A DNA stretch of 64,000 bases from Coriobacteriaceae bacterium (GTDB lineage: Bacteria; Actinomycetota; Coriobacteriia; Coriobacteriales; Coriobacteriaceae), in the NCBI GenBank assembly GCA_902835305.1, contig CADFMD010000010.1, forward strand, positions 1 through 64,000. Direction: 5' to 3'. Under the pieces are notes generated by a model. It saw only the letters and a list, made by a program, of their open reading frames with translations. It did not search any database and was not told the origin of the DNA. Shown in pieces: positions 8,437 through 17,046 of this stretch. How positions within the stretch are numbered: the first letter of the stretch is position 1; every line of letters begins with the position of its first letter. Both the position numbers and the translations under genes were made by a program.

Positions 8437-9519
8437 TTATTTCTCCTCAATAAGTTTGTCGACCTCGGCCATAAGCGCGTCGACAATTTGATCCTCAGCT
8501 ACTTTACCAATGATCTGGCCATGCGAAAAGAGCAGGCCCTGACCACGTCCGCAGGCAACACCCAGGTCGGCGTCAGATGCCTCTCCGGGGCCGTTGACCG
8601 CACATCCCATCACGGCGATCGAAAGCGGCGCGGAATAGTTCTTAAGCCGCTCGGTGACCTCCTCGGCGATGGGAATCAGGTTAACCTGGCAGCGGGCGCA
8701 CGTGGGGCACGAGACAATCTCGGGACCACGGCGACGCAGGCCCAGCGACTGTAGAATTCCCCAGGCGACCGGCGGCTCCTCAACCGGATCGGCCGTGAGC
8801 GACACACGCATGGTGTCACCGATGCCTTCGGAAAGCAAGATACCCAAGCCTACAGAGCTCTTGATGGTGCCCTGAAGCTTGGTCCCCGCCTCCGTCACGC
8901 CCAGGTGGAGCGGAACATGCGGTATCTCGCGCGACAGGGCGCGATAGGTATCAAGTGTCGTCTGTACGCTATGGGCCTTGGCGGATAGCACGATGTTGGT
9001 AAACCCACGGTCCTCAAAGTGCCGCACAAAGCGTTCGCTCGACATCACGAGCTTTTCGGGCTGCGTGAGGTCGTCGCGCTCGGCAATATCTTGCTCAAGC
9101 GAGCCCGCGTTCACGCCAATGCGAATCGCGCAGCCCGCGGCACCCGCGGCATCGATGACGGCATCGACCTTAGCCCAATCGCCGATATTGCCGGGGTTGA
9201 TGCGCAGCTTAGAGGCACCAGCCTCGACAGCGCCAATGGCAAGCTTATGGTTAAAATGGATATCGGCGACGATTGGCACCGGAGACTCGGCACAAATCGT
9301 GCGAAAGCCCTCGAGCGCAGCCTCGGTAGGCACGCTCACGCGCACGATATCGCAGCCAGCCTGCGCCAACGCGCACACTTGCGCAAGCGTTGCCTGGGCA
9401 TCAGCAGTATCGGTGCAGGTCATAGACTGAACCACGACCGGAGCGCCACCACCGATCTGCACGCCGCCCACATGCACGGGGCGCGTCAACTCGCGAGGCA
9501 AAGGATGGGATAAAGACAA
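8437..9519 (-). CDS. ispG: 4-hydroxy-3-methylbut-2-en-1-yl diphosphate synthase IspG
   Basis: Fe-S enzyme of the MEP isoprenoid pathway that reduces MEcPP to HMBPP. Family hallmarks are PVVVQSMTCTDT near the N-terminus, KLRINPGNIGD, and the cluster-binding region with SCPTCARC and GCAVNGPGEA. I place the start at a TTG (9519), eight bases after AGGGGAG, giving 360 residues beginning LSLSHPLPRELTRPV, as in homologues. A longer frame to 9606 exists but overlaps rseP and its extra residues are not family-like. It sits between rseP and proS, with dxr, another MEP gene, two genes upstream. Confidence 0.93.
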   Translation of the reverse strand: MSLSHPLPRELTRPVHVGGVQIGGGAPVVVQSMTCTDTADAQATLAQVCALAQAGCDIVRVSVPTEAALEGFRTICAESPVPIVADIHFNHKLAIGAVEAGASKLRINPGNIGDWAKVDAVIDAAGAAGCAIRIGVNAGSLEQDIAERDDLTQPEKLVMSSERFVRHFEDRGFTNIVLSAKAHSVQTTLDTYRALSREIPHVPLHLGVTEAGTKLQGTIKSSVGLGILLSEGIGDTMRVSLTADPVEEPPVAWGILQSLGLRRRGPEIVSCPTCARCQVNLIPIAEEVTERLKNYSAPLSIAVMGCAVNGPGEASDADLGVACGRGQGLLFSHGQIIGKVAEDQIVDALMAEVDKLIEEK

Positions 9520-9532
9520 TCCAAACACTCCC

Positions 9533-10894
9533 CTACAGAATAAATCGAAGGATGTCGGAACGAAGCATATAGACAAACAGCAATGCGAAGAGCGCGACGC
9601 CCACATAGCTCACGATCGTCTGGACCTTGAGCGGCAGCTCGCGGCCAGCAATCTTTTGAATGATCTCAATAAGCAGCTTGCCGCCATCGAGTGGTGGGAT
9701 GGGCAGCAGGTTCATAAAGCCAAGCGAGAACGAAATGAGCGCGGCAAACGACAAGAACGTGACGGGACCGGCAGCAGCTGCCTGCGAGGACATGACGCTA
9801 ATACCCACGATCGAAGAGGACTGATCGAGGATCTCCATCGTATGCTGCGGCTGGAGCAGGCGCATCACGCCCTCCGCTGTCTGCGCAACATACGAGAAGG
9901 AGAGGCGCGCCGAGGTGATGGGGTCCAAACGGACCACCTGCGTAGAGGCATAAACGCCCAGACGTTCGTCCTCTTTGAGTGCGACCGAGGTCGAACACTG
10001 CTTGCCATCGCGCTCATACTCAATAGCAATATCGTCCTTACCGGCAGCCTTGCCGATGGCATCGTAGACATCCATCCAAGTGGAACATGAGACACCGTCA
10101 ACCGAAAGGATCGCGTCACCGCCCTCGATACCCGCCTTGGCGGCAATAGACCCCTCGTCAACCTGACCGATCACGTTGGTATCCATCGGCACGGTGACAC
10201 CCGCAATGGAATAGATGCTCATAAGGAGCAAAAAACCCGTCAGGATATTGACGATAATGCCCGCAAGCAGCATAAAGGCACGCTTGACAAAGCCCTGGCC
10301 CAAATAGGTGTGCGAGCGCTCTTGCGCAAGGAACTCGGCCTCGCCGAACGGCAGCTCCCACACATCGCCCTCGGCAGTCGCATGTTCGCGATCGAAACGG
10401 CGACCATCAAAGGTGGTATAGCCTGCCGTGTCTCGCGGCAACGTCTGATATTTGGTGGGATAGTAGCTCGGCGAGGGCTTCTCCCCTTCCTCATACCAGG
10501 GCGCGATGGAGCCCCAGCCCAGCAAAAGGGCGCATGCCTCGAGCACAACCTCCTCGGAAAGCTCGAGCTCGACAGCAAGGTCGGCCACGGTCACGCGACC
10601 ATGACGATAGATAGCCGCGAGCACGCGATCGGCGCACGAGACATCGGTCGGATCCATACCGCAGATGGCAGCGTAGCCACCCAGCAGCAGCGGGGTCACG
10701 CCAAACTTGGTTCCAATGCGACGCGACGTGTAATGGATGTCAAAGCGGCACGGCAGACCCAAAAAGAACTCGGTCACACGGACGCCGCAGGCACGCGCCG
10801 CCAAAAAGTGGCCGCCCTCGTGCAAAAACACGAGGACGGAAAGCATCAGCAGGCCCCAAAAGACCGATGAGAGAACGCTCAGAACAGTATCCAT
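9533..10894 (-). CDS. rseP: Site-2 intramembrane zinc metalloprotease RseP family, with an unusual insertion
   Basis: M50-family membrane protease that cuts transmembrane substrates such as anti-sigma factors or signal-peptide remnants. The HEGGH zinc motif is at residues 25-29 in the first membrane helix, a PDZ domain spans about 240-310, and NLLPIPPLDGG (about 395-405) supplies the third ligand. Between GGYAAICGMDP (about residue 82) and the next membrane helix (about 205) lie some 110 residues, much longer than usual. About 87-130 of them (ADRVLAAIYRHGRVTVADLA onward) read like a winged-helix domain. ATG 10894 is chosen because an in-frame TTG at 10909 abuts its AAGGA; the choice is not certain. 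It keeps the conserved place between dxr and ispG. Confidence 0.9.
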   Translation of the reverse strand: MDTVLSVLSSVFWGLLMLSVLVFLHEGGHFLAARACGVRVTEFFLGLPCRFDIHYTSRRIGTKFGVTPLLLGGYAAICGMDPTDVSCADRVLAAIYRHGRVTVADLAVELELSEEVVLEACALLLGWGSIAPWYEEGEKPSPSYYPTKYQTLPRDTAGYTTFDGRRFDREHATAEGDVWELPFGEAEFLAQERSHTYLGQGFVKRAFMLLAGIIVNILTGFLLLMSIYSIAGVTVPMDTNVIGQVDEGSIAAKAGIEGGDAILSVDGVSCSTWMDVYDAIGKAAGKDDIAIEYERDGKQCSTSVALKEDERLGVYASTQVVRLDPITSARLSFSYVAQTAEGVMRLLQPQHTMEILDQSSSIVGISVMSSQAAAAGPVTFLSFAALISFSLGFMNLLPIPPLDGGKLLIEIIQKIAGRELPLKVQTIVSYVGVALFALLFVYMLRSDILRFIL

Positions 10895-10919
10895 AAAACG
10901 AAAAAGCAATCCTTATGGG

Positions 10920-12107
10920 TTAGGAACGGGTTGCGGCGAGCACCTGCGCAGCCTTTTCACGCGCCCACGCATCGATGTCGCGAAGCTGCTCAAACGAATC
11001 GACCGCCTGCATATCGTGGGCGTCCATGCAGGATTCCACAATGCGATCGATATCGGTAAAGCTGCAGCCATCGTGCAGGAAGGCATCGACGGCGACCTCG
11101 TTGGCGGCATTGAGCACGCACGGCATGGTGCCACCCATCTTGCCGGCGCACTCGGCCAGTGCCAGACAGCGGAAGGTATCCATGTCGGCAGCATCAAACG
11201 CGAGCTGCCCCAGCTCGCGGAAATCGATACGAGGCGCCGGAGTATCCCAACGCTCGGGATACGAGAACGCGAACTGGATGGGAATACGCATGTCGGATGC
11301 ACCGAGATGCGCCATCACGGAGCCGTCGGCGAACTCGACCATAGAGTGAATCTTGGACTGACGCTGCACGACCACGTTAATGAAATCGAGGTCGCAGTTA
11401 AACAGATGCATGGCCTCAATGCGCTCCAGGCCCTTGTTCATGAGGGTAGCGGAGTCAATGGTGATCTTGGCACCCATGGCCCACGTGGGATGCGCGAGGG
11501 CATCGGCACGCGTCACGCGATCGAGCTCGTCGCGCGTGCGGCCAAAGAACGGACCGCCCGAGCAGGTGAGCCAAATGCAGTGGGCCTCGCGCGGGTTCTC
11601 CCCCAGATAGCACTGGTAGATGGCGGAATGCTCAGAGTCGACCGGAATAAGCTGGCCCGGTTGTGCCAACGGCATAAGCAAGTCGCCACCGACGACGAGG
11701 GACTCCTTGTTGGCAAGGGCAAGGCGCTTATTCGAGGTCAAGGCCGCATGGCTCGCCTCGAGACCGGCGGCGCCCACAATAGCGACGAGCACGCAGTCGA
11801 CATCGTCGCGACGCGCGAGCTCGCAAACCGCCTGCGCGCCAACGCCGAGCTTCGTTCCCTCGGGCAACTCCTGCAGCACGGCGTCATCGCCATGAGCGGC
11901 ATCGGCCACGGCAACCGCCGGAACCGAGAACTCGCGGGCAGCGGCAACGAGCTCGGAGGTACTGGAGTTAACGGACAGCGCCGTCACCTGCAGGCGATCG
12001 GCATGCTGGCGGCACACATCGAGCGCTTGGGTGCCGATAGAGCCCGTACAACCCAGGATGGCAACGCGAAGGCGTCCATCGGGGCCATACGTCGTCTGGA
12101 AGGACAT
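10920..12107 (-). CDS. dxr: 1-deoxy-D-xylulose 5-phosphate reductoisomerase
   Basis: Second MEP-pathway enzyme: DXP to MEP with NADPH. The 395 residues are family length. The NADPH motif LGCTGSIGTQALDV is at the N-terminus, ALANKESLVVGG and DSEHSAIYQCYLG carry metal and substrate residues, and TCSGGPFFG follows. The ATG overlaps the cdsA stop by one base (TAATG). With ispG, uppS and cdsA in the same run, the operon makes isoprenoid units, undecaprenyl carrier and CDP-diacylglycerol together. Confidence 0.96.
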   Translation of the reverse strand: MSFQTTYGPDGRLRVAILGCTGSIGTQALDVCRQHADRLQVTALSVNSSTSELVAAAREFSVPAVAVADAAHGDDAVLQELPEGTKLGVGAQAVCELARRDDVDCVLVAIVGAAGLEASHAALTSNKRLALANKESLVVGGDLLMPLAQPGQLIPVDSEHSAIYQCYLGENPREAHCIWLTCSGGPFFGRTRDELDRVTRADALAHPTWAMGAKITIDSATLMNKGLERIEAMHLFNCDLDFINVVVQRQSKIHSMVEFADGSVMAHLGASDMRIPIQFAFSYPERWDTPAPRIDFRELGQLAFDAADMDTFRCLALAECAGKMGGTMPCVLNAANEVAVDAFLHDGCSFTDIDRIVESCMDAHDMQAVDSFEQLRDIDAWAREKAAQVLAATRS

Positions 12108-13006
12108 TACAGCACGCCTCCGATCATCAGCAACAGCTGCGCGGTAATGCAGCCGAAGATAAGCGAATCGCTACGATCGAGCATTCCGCCGTGGCCCGGG
12201 ATAAGGTTGCCGGAATCCTTGACGCCCACACCGCGCTTGATGCGCGACTCGATAAGGTCGCCGATAACGCCCAGAATGGACACGACCACGCCACACAGCA
12301 GCGCATAGGGCAGGCTGAGCTTGTAGAAGTGCGTCGCCCACAGGATGAGCCAAATCAAAACCGAGCCCAGGATGCCGCCGGCAAACCCCTCCCAGCTCTT
12401 TTTGGGAGAGATCTTGGGGACCATCTTGTGCTTGCCGATACGGCTACCCACGATGTAGGCAAACGAATCGGAGACCCAAAGGGACGCGCAAACGCCCACT
12501 GAAAGCAGGGCACCGGCAAAACCGGGCACGGCATCGCGCAGCAGCACGATAGCCGACAGCATAAAGCCAGTGTAGATGGGACCCATGAGCGTCACGGCCA
12601 CATCAGAGATGCGGGTGCGCGGCGACCAGACATACCAAATGCCCACAGCGAGCATCAAGGCAAAAAGCAGGGCATTCAGCAACATCGAATCGCCCAACGC
12701 CGACAGCGGAAAGAGTACGGCGGCAGCAATACCCATGCGCTCGTTAGCCATCTTGCCATCGAGCCTTGTCATACGGAAAAACTCATAGCAGCACAGACCG
12801 CTCATGACAGAAACAAAGATGGCCGTGGGCACGATACCCAAAACCAGGCACAGGATAAAGACAACGGCGTAGACGAGACCGGCGGCGGCACGGGTAATAA
12901 AGCCCGCCAGCCACGAACCGGTGCCGCTCTTCGCTGCAGGCGCTCCCGCAGTGGCAGCTTTGCGCACAGGCGTCTTGGGAGCAGATGCCTTGGGACGATC
13001 GGACAC
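12107..13006 (-). CDS. cdsA: Phosphatidate cytidylyltransferase
   Basis: Membrane enzyme that makes CDP-diacylglycerol from phosphatidate and CTP, the branch point of phospholipid synthesis. The family signature is clear near the C-terminus: SDSFAYIVGSRIGKHK, ISPKKSWEGF, and KRGVGVKDSGNLIPGHGGML followed by DRSDSL. Several hydrophobic helices precede it, and the first 30 residues are a Pro/Ala/Lys-rich cytoplasmic tail. The GTG start has GGAGG seven bases upstream inside the uppS end. It overlaps dxr by one base. Confidence 0.95.
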   Translation of the reverse strand: MSDRPKASAPKTPVRKAATAGAPAAKSGTGSWLAGFITRAAAGLVYAVVFILCLVLGIVPTAIFVSVMSGLCCYEFFRMTRLDGKMANERMGIAAAVLFPLSALGDSMLLNALLFALMLAVGIWYVWSPRTRISDVAVTLMGPIYTGFMLSAIVLLRDAVPGFAGALLSVGVCASLWVSDSFAYIVGSRIGKHKMVPKISPKKSWEGFAGGILGSVLIWLILWATHFYKLSLPYALLCGVVVSILGVIGDLIESRIKRGVGVKDSGNLIPGHGGMLDRSDSLIFGCITAQLLLMIGGVL

Positions 13007-13008
13007 GA

Positions 13009-13803
13009 TTAAGCCTCCTCGGTCTTGCTCAGTCCACCAAACCTACGGTCACGGCCCTGATAGGCCAAAATGGCGTCGACAAGGCCCCAACGATCAAAGT
13101 CGGGCCAATAGGTATCGGTGACGTAGAATTCGGAATAAGCCACCTGCCACAGCAGATAGTTCGAAAGGCGCAGCTCACCAGAGGTGCGAATCACAAGCTC
13201 AGGATCGGGAAGGCCGGCAGTATAGAGGTGGGAAGCCACCATGTCGTCATCAATTGCGGCAGGATCGATCTTACCGGCGGCAGCGTCGAGTGCAATCTGA
13301 CGGACAGCGCGGGAAATCTCGGCACGCGCGCCGTAGTTGACGGCAAGCGCCAGCGTCATACCGGTGTGATCGGCGCACTCGGCAAGACCGCGTTCAAAAA
13401 CGTCGCGGGTCTTCTTGGGCAGCGCGGAAATGTCGCCCAAAAAGACAACACGCACATTTTCGCGCTTCAGAAGCGGCAGCTCGTCGATAAACGTCTTGGC
13501 AAACAGATGCATCAAGACGTTGACCTCATGCTGCGGACGGTTCCAGTTTTCGGTAGAAAACGCATAGGCAGAAAGCACGTCGACGCCCAGGCGCACGCAG
13601 GCGGTAATGATCTCGCGCAGCGAGAGGATACCTGCCTTATGACCCTCGGTGCGTGCAAGACCGCGCGACGTGGCCCAACGACCGTTGCCGTCCATGATGC
13701 ACGAGATATGGTGCGGAATGTTATTGAGGTCAAGGTCGGAAAAACCGACGCCCGCAGGGGCGTCGGCAAAGTACTCGACCAGTTTATGCTCGTCGTATTG
13801 CAC
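13009..13803 (-). CDS. uppS: Isoprenyl (undecaprenyl) diphosphate synthase
   Basis: Cis-prenyltransferase that builds the lipid carrier for peptidoglycan and other wall polymers. The catalytic segment ISCIMDGNGRWATSRGLART is intact, as are the STENWNRP and RTSGELRLSNYLLWQ signatures. The protein has 264 residues. The GTG start is one base after the frr stop, with GGAG seven bases upstream. Located between frr and cdsA as in many Gram-positive genomes. Confidence 0.95.
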   Translation of the reverse strand: MQYDEHKLVEYFADAPAGVGFSDLDLNNIPHHISCIMDGNGRWATSRGLARTEGHKAGILSLREIITACVRLGVDVLSAYAFSTENWNRPQHEVNVLMHLFAKTFIDELPLLKRENVRVVFLGDISALPKKTRDVFERGLAECADHTGMTLALAVNYGARAEISRAVRQIALDAAAGKIDPAAIDDDMVASHLYTAGLPDPELVIRTSGELRLSNYLLWQVAYSEFYVTDTYWPDFDRWGLVDAILAYQGRDRRFGGLSKTEEA

Positions 13804-13804
13804 C

Positions 13805-14341
13805 TTAGATCTCCATGACCTCGGCTTCTTTTTCCTTCAGAAGCTCCTCGACCTTGGCGACATACTCATCGGTGTGCTTCTGGACCTTGGCCTGCTCGCG
13901 ACGGACATCGTCCTCGGTGAGCTCCTCATCGCGCTCGAGCTTATTGTTAAAGTCGCGACGGATGTTACGGATAGACACCTTGGCCTGCTCGGCGTACTCG
14001 CGGCACTCCTTGACGAGTTCGCGACGGCGCTCCTCAGTGGGGGCCGGGAACGGCAGACGAACGACGGTGCCATCGGAGTTGGGGGTAATGCCCAGATCGG
14101 AAGCGCCGATGGCCTTGACGATAGCGTTGATGAGCGCCTTGTCCCACGGCTCGATGAGCAGCATGTGAGCCTCGGGGGTCTTGACGGCGGCAACCTGCGT
14201 GACCGGCGTGGGGACACCGTAATAATCAACGGTGATGTCGGACAGAATGTTGGCGTTGGCGCGACCGGTACGGACCTTGGAGAAGTTATGCTTGAGGGAC
14301 TCGAGCGACTTGTCCATATGGGCGGTGATGTTCTCTGCCAT
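13805..14341 (-). CDS. frr: Ribosome recycling factor
   Basis: Splits the post-termination ribosome together with EF-G. The 178-residue sequence shows the typical helical ends (KVRTGRANANIL; RRDFNNKLERDEELTEDD) and the central beta domain, and is slightly shorter than the usual 185. It starts two bases after pyrH with good RBS (GGAGGATTAAGC-ATG) and lies in the conserved rpsB-tsf-pyrH-frr order. Confidence 0.96.
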   Translation of the reverse strand: MAENITAHMDKSLESLKHNFSKVRTGRANANILSDITVDYYGVPTPVTQVAAVKTPEAHMLLIEPWDKALINAIVKAIGASDLGITPNSDGTVVRLPFPAPTEERRRELVKECREYAEQAKVSIRNIRRDFNNKLERDEELTEDDVRREQAKVQKHTDEYVAKVEELLKEKEAEVMEI

Positions 14342-14343
14342 GC

Positions 14344-15066
14344 TTAATCCTCCTGATAGACGAGCGTGCCGACGGGCTCACCCGCGAGCGCGCGCTTGAC
14401 GGTGTCCTCGCCATCGATGTTGAGGACCAAAATAGGCATACGGTTATCCTGGCACAGAGCCGTAGCCGTGGAATCCATAACCTGCAGGCCGCGAACGAGA
14501 ACCTCGTGATAGGTAATCTTGTCAAAACGGACGGCATCGGCGCACTTGACGGGATCCTTGTCGTAGATGCCGTCAACCTTGGTGGCTTTAATCAGAATCT
14601 CGGCGCCGATCTCGCACGCACGAAGAGCCGCGGCGGTGTCGGTCGTAAAGTACGGATTGCCCGAACCGGCGGCAAAAATAACGACGTTGCCCTTGGAAAG
14701 GTGGTTGATGGCGCGACGTCGAATATAGGGCTCGCAGATCTCGTTCATCTGGATAGCGCTCATCACACGGCAGGGAACGTCGTTATGCTCGAAAGCATCC
14801 TGCAGGGCGAGCGCGTTCATAACGGTCGCGAGCATGCCCATGTAGTCGGCCTGAGCACGCTCCATGCCACCGGCAGCGCCGGCCATGCCACGGAAAATAT
14901 TGCCGCCGCCGACAACGACGCCGACCTCATGGCCAACGGCGAGCAGCTCCTTGACCTGCTTGGCAAGATGGTCGGTAACCTTGGGGTCAATGCCATATTG
15001 GCCGTCGCCCATCAGTGCTTCGCCGGAAAGCTTAAGAAGCACGCGTTTATATCGGATGTCGGACAA
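14344..15066 (-). CDS. pyrH: UMP kinase
   Basis: Phosphorylates UMP to UDP; bacterial hexameric amino-acid-kinase fold. Signatures KLSGEALMGD, VVVGGGNIFRG and FAAGSGNPYFTTDTAA are present in 240 residues. Translation begins at TTG, six bases after GGAGG. The 117-base gap to tsf contains the tsf terminator and a further small hairpin (GGCTCT-TATC-AGAGCC, 15107-15122), so pyrH may have its own promoter there. Confidence 0.95.
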   Translation of the reverse strand: MSDIRYKRVLLKLSGEALMGDGQYGIDPKVTDHLAKQVKELLAVGHEVGVVVGGGNIFRGMAGAAGGMERAQADYMGMLATVMNALALQDAFEHNDVPCRVMSAIQMNEICEPYIRRRAINHLSKGNVVIFAAGSGNPYFTTDTAAALRACEIGAEILIKATKVDGIYDKDPVKCADAVRFDKITYHEVLVRGLQVMDSTATALCQDNRMPILVLNIDGEDTVKRALAGEPVGTLVYQED

Positions 15067-15125
15067 AGCGATCCTCCTTTAATTAGACTCTCAATATGAT
15101 ATCAAAGGCTCTGATAAGAGCCATG

Positions 15126-15159
15126 AAAAAGCAGGCTGTGAGTAAAACCCACAGCCTGC
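15126..15159 (-). terminator. Terminator of rpsB-tsf
   Basis: A perfect 10-bp stem (GCAGGCTGTG/CACAGCCTGC) followed on the minus strand by TTTTTC, about 25 bases after the tsf stop. Confidence 0.85.
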
Positions 15160-15183
15160 TCATTACCAGCTACAAGAGCTTAT

Positions 15184-16053
15184 TTACTCGCCACGGACCA
15201 GACGGTCAAAGGCAACGACGGTAATGGTGTCGCCGAGCTCCTTGGAGACCTGCTCAGCGTACTTCTTGATGGTGAGGGAGCTGTCCTTGATGAACTCCTG
15301 CTCGGTGAGCACGGACTGCTTGTAGAACTTCTCCAGACGGCCGACAGCCATCTTCTCCTGGATAGCCTCGGGCTTGCCGGACTCGGCAGCCTGGGCCATG
15401 TAGATCTGCTTCTCGTGCTCGACGGTCTCGGCCGGAACCTGATCGCGGGTGGCGCAGATCGGTGCGACGGCGGCAACCTGAAGGGCAACGTCGTGAGCGA
15501 AGGTCTTGAAGGACTCAGCCTGAGCGGTCTCGGCCTTCTCGAAAGCAAACTCGACGAGGACGCCGATCTTACCACCCATGTGGATGTAAGAAGCGAGCGC
15601 GCCGTTCTCGGCCTTGCGGGCAGCGAAGCGGGAGATCTTCATGTTCTCGCCCATGATGTGAATCATCTCGGTGAGCTCGGAGGAAACGGTCTCCTCGCCC
15701 ATCGGCTTCTCGAGCAGAGCGTCGACGTCAGCAGGCTCGGTGGTAGCGACAACCTCAGCGACCTTGGAAGCAAAGCCAGTGAACTTGGCGTTGGAGCCAA
15801 CGAAGTCGGTCTCGCAGGAGAGCTCGAGCAGAGCGCCGGTCTTGCCATCCTCGGAGACGAACGCGGCGACAGCGCCCTCGTTGGTCTCACGGCCAGCCTT
15901 CTTGGCAGCCTTGGCAAGGCCGTTCTTACGCAGAACGTCGACAGCGGCGTCCATGTCGCCGTCAGCCTCGACGAGAGCCTTCTTGCACTCCATCATCGGG
16001 GAGTCGGTCATCTCGCGGAGCTGCTTGACCATAGCGGCGGTAATCTGGGCCAT
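15184..16053 (-). CDS. tsf: Elongation factor Ts
   Basis: Nucleotide exchange factor for EF-Tu. The N-terminal UBA-like helix bundle (AAMVKQLREMTDSPMMECKKAL) and the TDFVGSN motif identify it. The chosen ATG at 16053 (MAQITA) has AAAGGA seven bases upstream; an ATG five codons earlier would leave no spacing. 289 residues. It follows rpsB and ends at a strong terminator. Confidence 0.96.
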   Translation of the reverse strand: MAQITAAMVKQLREMTDSPMMECKKALVEADGDMDAAVDVLRKNGLAKAAKKAGRETNEGAVAAFVSEDGKTGALLELSCETDFVGSNAKFTGFASKVAEVVATTEPADVDALLEKPMGEETVSSELTEMIHIMGENMKISRFAARKAENGALASYIHMGGKIGVLVEFAFEKAETAQAESFKTFAHDVALQVAAVAPICATRDQVPAETVEHEKQIYMAQAAESGKPEAIQEKMAVGRLEKFYKQSVLTEQEFIKDSSLTIKKYAEQVSKELGDTITVVAFDRLVRGE

Positions 16054-16098
16054 TGTGGTTCCTTTCAAAGAGATGAAAAAGAATTAACTAAGACTGAT

Positions 16099-16827
16099 TT
16101 ACTCGGCCTTGGGCTCAGCGGCCATCTCGGCCTCGGAGACCTGCTCCTTGCCGGAGCCAGCGAGGCAGGCGTCAGCCATGAGCTCGCACATAAGGGTGAC
16201 AGCAGAGATAGCGTCATCGTTGCAGGGGATGCCGTACTCGACCTCGTCGGGATCGGAGTTGGTGTCGATCAGAGCGACGACGGGGATGTTCAGGCGCTGA
16301 GCCTCCTTGATGGCGTTCTCCTCGCGCTTGGTGTCGATGACGAAGAGAGCCTGGGGCAGACCCTTCATGTCGCGGGCGCCACCGAGGTTGGTCTGGAGCT
16401 TGGTGAGCTCCTTGCCGAGAACAGCCTGCTCCTTCTTGGGCAGAACAGCCATGCGGCCGTCCTCGACCATGGCCTCGAGCTCCTCCATGCGGTTGATGCG
16501 GGAGCGGATGGTGACGAAGTTGGTCAACATGCCGCCGAGCCAACGCTGGTTGATGTAAGGCATGTTGGCGCGCTCAGCAGCGTTCTTGACGGCCTCCTGA
16601 GCCTGCTTCTTGGTGCCGACGAACAGCACGTTGCCGCCCTTGGCGACGTTCTTGACGAAGGTGTAGGCCTGGTCGGCGTCGAGGATGGTCTGCTTGAGGT
16701 CGAGGATGTAGATGCCGTTGCGCTCACCGAAGATGAACGGCTTCATCTTGGGGTTCCAGCGACGGGTCTGGTGACCGAAGTGGCAGCCGGCCTCGAGCAG
16801 GGTGCGGATATTAATCTTGGTAGCCAT
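16099..16827 (-). CDS. rpsB: 30S ribosomal protein S2
   Basis: Small-subunit protein S2, 242 residues, beginning with the family pattern TLLEAGCHFGHQTRRWNPKM. The C-terminal tail is Ala/Glu-rich. ACAGGAGGTTTAAC before the ATG is a near-perfect ribosome site. It is led by a good promoter and a leader of about 135 bases, and heads the rpsB-tsf transcript. Confidence 0.97.
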   Translation of the reverse strand: MATKINIRTLLEAGCHFGHQTRRWNPKMKPFIFGERNGIYILDLKQTILDADQAYTFVKNVAKGGNVLFVGTKKQAQEAVKNAAERANMPYINQRWLGGMLTNFVTIRSRINRMEELEAMVEDGRMAVLPKKEQAVLGKELTKLQTNLGGARDMKGLPQALFVIDTKREENAIKEAQRLNIPVVALIDTNSDPDEVEYGIPCNDDAISAVTLMCELMADACLAGSGKEQVSEAEMAAEPKAE

Positions 16828-16997
16828 GTTAAACCTCCTGTGGTTTGCCTCCGCGCGGGGTCATCCTCCAAAACCAACCCGGACATGTGCTACCAAAGCC
16901 CGGGCACCACGGTATGAAGTAGCCGCGCGTGCGTGATAAAAACATGTTGCCGTGAAGCAACCCGATGAATGATAGCAGGAATGCTTCTTCATGCCAA
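16828..16997 (-). promoter_or_regulatory. rpsB promoter and structured leader
   Basis: On the minus strand TTGGCA (16997-16992), a 17-base spacer and TATCAT (16974-16969) preceded by TGC form a strong extended -10 promoter. The following leader of about 135 bases can fold, for example GTTGC-N6-GCAAC and a CCCGGG/CCGGG pairing, before the RBS. S2 represses its own mRNA in other bacteria; here autoregulation is inferred only from leader length and folding. Confidence 0.6.
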
Positions 16998-17046
16998 CCC
17001 GCAATCAAAACCACACACCTTAGTGCGGCGCGGGACGTCCCAGCCA

